NCBI GenBank assembly: GCA_002189035.1
Contig: NEEC01000089.1
Coordinates: 1 to 35,972 of the forward strand
From: Utricularia gibba
Taxonomy: Eukaryota; Streptophyta; Magnoliopsida; Lamiales; Lentibulariaceae
Direction of reading: 5' to 3'
DNA: 35,972 bases
A program made the translations under genes and the position numbers. Below, one piece after another: positions 30,684 to 35,972 of this stretch. The notes under the pieces were generated by a model. That model was not told the DNA's origin and ran no database searches. It saw only the letters and a list, made by a program, of their open reading frames with translations. The number at the start of each line of letters is the position of its first letter. Position 1 is the first letter of the stretch.

Positions 30684-32655
30684 TTAATCCGCGACGACCC
30701 ATGTCATATCGTTCTCGAAGATCCAATGACACACTTCGATCTTACCCGGGCTGGGGCCCAAGGCGATGAAGGCCCCATGATCTGGGCTCCATGAGGAGGT
30801 GTCCAGGTGGCAAATAGCCACGCCGTGGTTGATCTTGGACCGGGTGTTCGGGTCCAGGATATCCGCTTCGTAGACCCGGACCTTGGGAACCGAATGGCAG
30901 TAGTAGAGCATGTACGGATACAGGCTTTGGTGGCACGACACCGACATCGTGACGTTGCCACCGTTGATCCCTTTTACTTCGCCCAGTAAGACTTGAGAGT
31001 TGGCGCCGGCGGTTGTGTCGGTGGAGCGTACCGTCACGCTCCGGCCCAACACGGACGTCGCGAAGTCGATCATGTCCTCGATGGACGCCACGCACCGCTT
31101 CGTTTCACCCGCACTCGGGGCGCGTTCGCAGTCGTGCAGCGCATCGACGGCCATTTTAGAAATGCTTGATTCCTCCCCTGCATGGAAAATCTTCTTGATC
31201 TCGTGCATCTTTGAGGATGAAAACGGCAGCTTCGAGACGATGCCGCGCGGCAAGAATGATCTTTTCGGCATCTTGTCTCGGATGTCCGGCATCGGCATTA
31301 GAGTGCCCTCTTTCAGCATCGCCTCCCTGAAGAATTTCCCCGGTTCCACCCATTTGCTTACCTTTGTTGCGTCCACGGATGCTGCCGGAGGTGAGCTGTC
31401 GTTGCGGTAACTGGAGAATGTGGTGGGGGTGGCCTTGTCGTACTCTTTGAACGTGTTGTTCACACCGTATATCTTGAAATCGACGGTTGTGGCCTTGGCG
31501 CCTTTGCCGTAGCCGGTGAATTTGTCGGTGCCCTCGTTGAAACTTTGGCCGTAATTCACGAATCCCAACTCCGAGCTGCTAGATCCCTTGCCGTAGGATT
31601 CGAAACTGTCATCCCCGACGTTGGATTGATTTCTGTAACTTTTGAAAGTATCTGAAGCACCGCTTCCGCCGGTGCCGTAGTTGCGGAAATTATTCTGCGG
31701 CACGTTGCCGTCGTCCCCGTAAGAGGTGAATGTATCATTTGCTTCTTTACCATGCTCCCCGTAGTTCCTGAAATTGCTGCCGATTACGTTGGATAATCCA
31801 CCTCCGTAGCTTGTGAATGTGTTGTCGATGTCGCTACCCTTCTTCCCGTAGCTAGCGAATGTCTGGTCTCCGGCGTTGGCTTCGTCGGAATAGGAGGTGA
31901 ATTGTTGATCCCGGTCATTGCCTCCATCGGAATAGGATGCGAATCTGAGATTGGGGTTGTTCGTTTGCTTGCCGTAATTACTGAATTGGCCCTCACCCCC
32001 GCCGGCGCTGGTTCCGTAGGTGTTGAAGTTCTGGTCCACGACGTTGGAACCAGTGGCGTAGGCCACAAAACCATCGTTGTGGTCGGTGGAGTCGCGACTG
32101 TAGCGCCGGAAAGTATTCACAACCACGTTACCGTTTTCAGAGTATTTCTGGAAAGCATCGGCTCCTTTTACGCGGCCATCCCCGTAGCTGGTGAAGTTCT
32201 GTTCCGTATAACTCGCGAAATTAACATCGGTATCATGCTTCGCCAAACTCGGCGACAGATCAGGGAAACACAAGAGCTTCGCTCGTGCACAGAATTCCGG
32301 CAATTGCGCCGAAAGCGCGTTCCTATCGCCAGCGATTTTACTGAAGGCGGCGTACTGCGCCGCCGTCAGCGGCGACGCCTTGTCAATCAGAAGCGCCGGT
32401 TTCGGTAAATCATTGGCAATCCGTTTCTCCCAATACCGTAGCAGATAACCTCTGGGTGTGAACGGATTTGAATCCGCCAGGCGTCTTCCACCGGATACCT
32501 GCAGCAAGCCACACAGAAATCAGTGAGGATTCATTCCGGATACCGAACTTAATTCCGTTGCTAACCTCGGAAATCGAAATGCAAGCGATGAAAAGGAAGC
32601 ACAAGAGCCGACGGGCCGGAGATGAAGCCGACGCCGCGTGGGAAACGATCCCCAT
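30684..32655 (-). CDS. BURP gene F: canonical polygalacturonase-1 non-catalytic subunit beta (PG1beta)-like protein
   Basis: Intact 634-aa secreted protein, exons 32655-32566 (signal peptide) and 32498-30684; tomato PG1beta precursor is about 630 aa. Order: signal peptide (about 1-28), N-terminal domain with FTPRGYLLRYWEKRI and IDKASPLTAAQYAAF, a 21-fold FxxY array from about residue 124 (FASY, FTSY, FQKY, FRRY and so on to FSSY) with Gly/Asn/Ser-rich linkers, and a BURP domain with CHQSLYPYMLYYCH, AICHLDTSSW and VCHWIF (CHX10CHX27CHX25CH). PG1beta binds polygalacturonase in the wall and affects pectin breakdown. The ATG at 32655 is preferred over one at 32703, because the TATA box at 32709-32716 would place the latter upstream of transcription. 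This is the reference member for A to E. Confidence 0.95.
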
Positions 32656-32708
32656 TTTCGCTTTCAGAAGAAGAGAACCGTTGATGCATTTCCTACAAAC
32701 CACCCTTC

Positions 32709-32716
32709 TTTTTATA
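32709..32716 (-). promoter_or_regulatory. TATA box of BURP gene F
   Basis: TATAAAAA on the minus strand about 55 bases before the ATG at 32655. It decides the start, since the upstream in-frame ATG at 32703 is only 6 bases beyond it. Confidence 0.65.
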
Positions 32717-35700
32717 GTGGAACGCCAGTTAAGAATTTATTAATCGAATTATAATTTAAATATAATTCATTTGATATTTTTTATAATAAAAAAATATTGA
32801 AAAAATTAAAATATCACCCCCTGCCCCTCCTCTGAATCTCATCAAATATCTTTTTCAAAATTATTTATTTTTTAATTAGTATTTACTGCAAAAGACTATT
32901 CATTTAAATAAAAAACTGTTTTATTACAAAATAATTAAATGGCGCCCGATGCCACAAAAAATCTCTGCGTACGATATTTTTAATATATAGTTTTTATTTT
33001 ATGCAAAAATTAGATATTTTTATAGGGTGCTAGATGGAGAGTGGCAACCACTTTTATCAGTATCTTCATTAAACTTTGTATTTTTATCTGTTTGTAGTAA
33101 GTAAAATAAGGGATATTATTGTCTGATGGCGACATCCATATGGAGCCGGTAGGGCGCCTATTCAATAAATATCATCATGAACGAGGAAAATGCAAAGCCA
33201 TGTGGTCATCCTCCCGAAATTATTTGGATATTTTTTATTATATTATTAGTAAAGCCCCATCTGCGCTATACTTCTAAATAAATGATTTTTTTTTCTTTTG
33301 TACTAGTTATAGTTTAGAATTACCTCAAAAAATTTTGGAACAAGTAAAAATTTATGTACTTTTACATGGTTCCTACGGCTCCTATTATCATGATACAATC
33401 TCGTTTTGCATGGTATCATTTAATTCGAGTCTTCAATTCTCACGATTTTATGTTTTTTTTAAGTAAAAGACTTTACATAAGATTAGGAATATGCTATTAT
33501 TTAATAATATTTATTTTTTCATTTCTAATCAATACAAGATATCATCATAGAATATTGTTTAATATCATTTATAATTGATCTTCACTATTTAAAAATTGAG
33601 CAAAAATAGTTCACATTATTTATTTCAATGAAATTAGAAACCTAAATCATTCTTTCGAATCTAAATAGCACCACCACCATTTGGCTAGCAAGATTTAGTA
33701 ATATGTTTGCTGCATAAAGGACATCATATATCACATTATCCACAAATAGAGTTTTAAATTCCAAATGTACATAAGAAAATCATAATGGAACATTACACGT
33801 CAGATTATCCACAAATGGCATTAATAACATATTATTTTATGAGAGATAAATAAATTAAACATATTTCGATCAAATGGCAAATTGAAATTATGAAAAAATA
33901 AAAGTTGGGAAATTAAGGAGGGTTTAAAAAAATGATCAACTTTAGTTTTTCTTTATGTTGTAAAGTTAGCATTAACACGTGACCAAATTTGGGACTTAGA
34001 AAATGGATCCACCTGAATTTATTTTTCATAGGCTAAATAAAATAAAACGTGGCCAATTTTCTAAATCGGCGGCCAGTAAAGATGGGTATGGGTAGGTTAG
34101 GTACGGTAGGTTCTGTCCGTCGGTGCGCTCCCTTCCCTTATCGGGCATAACCGTGGAGCTAATTTTTTTTAATTTTCATTTAATTGGACCCCTGGAGTGT
34201 AAATGTGTGGGGCCCGCGTTCGTTGATTCAATAACAGTGCCTTTTTTTAATGGTCTAACATGTGTTTGATTATGTTTAATTAAGATTATTTTTCGAGAAT
34301 TGACTATAAAAATTAAAAAATAAAATTATACCAAACACGATTTTATAGATACGAACGGTATAAAAATACAAGGAAGAAGATCTCTCTGGAACACGAAACT
34401 ATTTTTGCACATGTATCTTATCAAAAGGTGGATTAGAGAACCATAATGTTGTGTTGTAATGTATATTGTATATATGTATGATAAATTATTTATATTAAAA
34501 TTAAAGATCTAATGAATCATACGATCACATTTGAAGTTAAAATATACAAATAATATAGATTATAATTTATAATTTTTTAAATACTTGAATAGTTTATTTT
34601 AATTTATCGATGATAAATTATTTATTTAAATATCTTTAACGTATCAAGCATGACTTGAAAAATGGAGCAAGGATTTTGGTTGTAGTACTTGTGTTTTTAA
34701 TGCAATATACTCGTGGTTTCAACGGTTGTTGTCTAGACAGTTGACGAAAAATCACCAGATGGTGGTTATTATAGCAAATGCCGGATTTGTGGTGCCACTG
34801 TGAAAAGAGAGAGACAAGATCATTCATTTCTGGGACCTGCTGCTGCATATCTTCAATCTCCCTCTGACCCATTTCTCTTCTTGCAATTCTATTTACTGCG
34901 CAGCGTCGGCACTCTTTCAGCACTGCACTGTAAATGATTGTGTTCTCTGGGTTTTTCCTCCTCTTCCCAACAAATAAATTTACGGACGGAGGTGATAATC
35001 AAGTCCTTGATTAATGTAACCCCAGTTTTGGAGTAGTCAAGGGCGGTAGTTGAAGAAAAAAGATGATGACAATCACCTTTTGATTTCGATTAAATAATGG
35101 AGTGGGCGACAGGAGCGTCTGTATTGTGGTTGATTCTGATATTAGAAGCACTTCACATGGGACGTGGTCCTCTTTCCGTGCCCTCATTTGCGTCGGGAGA
35201 AAAGCAACAAGGAGGATTAGGAGATAAGGATCAAGTTCAATGCAACAAACCAAGAAATGATCACAATTAATCATCGGGAGGGCATGTTATCGATCCCGGT
35301 TTGGAATATCCATCGCTCTGCGCTGGAGATGGCGCCCCAGCGGGATCGCACATACTGTGGCGTAGGACCCCAACTGTCCCCTCCTTCCTCTCTTCCTCCT
35401 TTTGACAAGCAGCCTTTCTAGTGCTGTGTTGCGAATAACGCTCTCCAAGCCTGCTCTGCGAAAACAGGCGAAGACGTCTGTCAGTCCCTCCTCCTCTTCT
35501 GCTCTATTCTGTTCGAGCATCATCAATTACTAGTCCAATGAACGGCAGCAGAGGTGAAGAAAGGGAATGAGATAGTGGTGGTGGTGGGTGGGTGGGTCGA
35601 GCCTCTCTGCCAAAAGCGCGACATTGTGGGAGATGAAAGACTGTGTCGTCACCTTTTCCTTTTGGTCATCATCAGCCAGATAGCATGCAACAACATTCAC

Positions 35701-35972
35701 ATATAAGATTCTCCAGAGACACCCACTTTTTTCTTTCAGACAGACCGAAAGATTATTGATGCTTGTAGAGTCCCAACTCCCAAGAGTACTTGATGCGAAG
35801 GTTAGATTAGATTCAATTCGTGGGTGCCCATCCCATGAACAGAGACATACATGATGAGCATGCCCGTCACGCCCAGTCGATGAGGGACCTTACGCCCATC
35901 AAGAACTCAAGCCCAATGCTACTCTCCAGCATATTTTTGATACGTAACCATACTCCATAACAAAAATCACCC
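32717..35972. other. AT-rich spacer upstream of BURP gene F
   Basis: No gene I can support. 32740-34630 is very AT-rich with short open frames only. Open frames at 34636-34923 and 35287-35526 (minus) and 33354-33578 (plus) have no recognisable domain and no splice-site or promoter support. 35560-35600 is a GGTGG/GGTGGG simple-sequence stretch. Confidence 0.5.

Noticed and set aside
32566-32703. Upstream in-frame ATG at 32703 as start of BURP gene F
   Set aside because: It lies 6 bases from the TATA box, so it would be outside the transcript; the ATG at 32655 gives a normal signal peptide.
33354-33578. 74-codon plus-strand frame, with a TGGTATCA resembling a copia primer-binding site
   Set aside because: Only eight bases match and no LTR pair or polyprotein is present; frame is AT-driven.
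34636-34923. 95-codon minus-strand frame with REIEDMQQQVPEM, slightly like a retrotransposon gag coiled region
   Set aside because: Too short and too weak a likeness; no protease, reverse transcriptase or LTR found nearby.
35287-35526. 79-codon minus-strand frame
   Set aside because: No recognisable domain, no TATA box or splice evidence.

Overview
This window is nuclear DNA from a flowering plant, most likely a eudicot. The genes have GT-AG introns, compact GC-richer exons and very AT-rich spacers, and several families are land-plant specific: BURP/PG1beta, trichome-birefringence-like (TBL), PMEI-type inhibitor, NIK-type receptor kinase and ARF. I cannot name the species. Every gene I can support lies on the minus strand.

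Layout. 51-563 is an intact pectin-methylesterase/invertase-inhibitor-like gene. 821-3352 is a five-exon TBL wall-polysaccharide O-acetyltransferase gene with one +1 frameshift and one GC-AG intron. 4000-6727 is an eleven-exon NIK-type LRR receptor kinase gene with three frame-breaking indels. From 8576 to 32655 there are six PG1beta-type BURP-domain genes in tandem, here called A (8576-10059), B (10345-11906), C (15527-16727), D (18945-20154), E (23495-26335) and F (30684-32655). Between E and F lies a broken fragment of an auxin response factor gene (29760-30276) that seems to carry a small inserted element. The rest is AT-rich spacer with duplicated non-coding blocks and local repeats.

The BURP cluster is the centre of interest. 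F is the conventional member: signal peptide, N-terminal domain, 21 FxxY repeats in one exon, and a C-terminal BURP domain with CHX10CHX27CHX25CH. A to E keep the N-terminal domain and BURP domain but have rebuilt the middle. A and B carry one FxxY mini-exon each plus FxxY sequences in flanking exons. C and D have no mini-exons but carry a Cys- and aromatic-rich segment that differs sharply between them, although the rest of the two proteins is almost identical. E has nine symmetric phase-0 mini-exons, most encoding a His-rich FxxY module (FHRYHQKGGHK), three of them within an almost identical 195-bp exon-plus-intron tandem repeat. A conserved front end, variable or amplified short motifs and a conserved BURP domain is the architecture of fused BURP peptide cyclases (burpitide precursors), so this cluster is a candidate for new BURP-linked peptides. 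That is inference; a structural wall-protein role like tomato PG1beta is the conservative alternative.

C, D and E arose by segmental duplication: TATA and leader exon, a proximal upstream block, a distal block about 1 kb or more upstream, and a 3' hairpin are all shared. PMEI, TBL and PG1beta-like genes all point to the cell wall, but nothing here shows they act together. Five small indels in three genes, several next to short homopolymers, may be consensus errors rather than true pseudogenization and should be resolved first.
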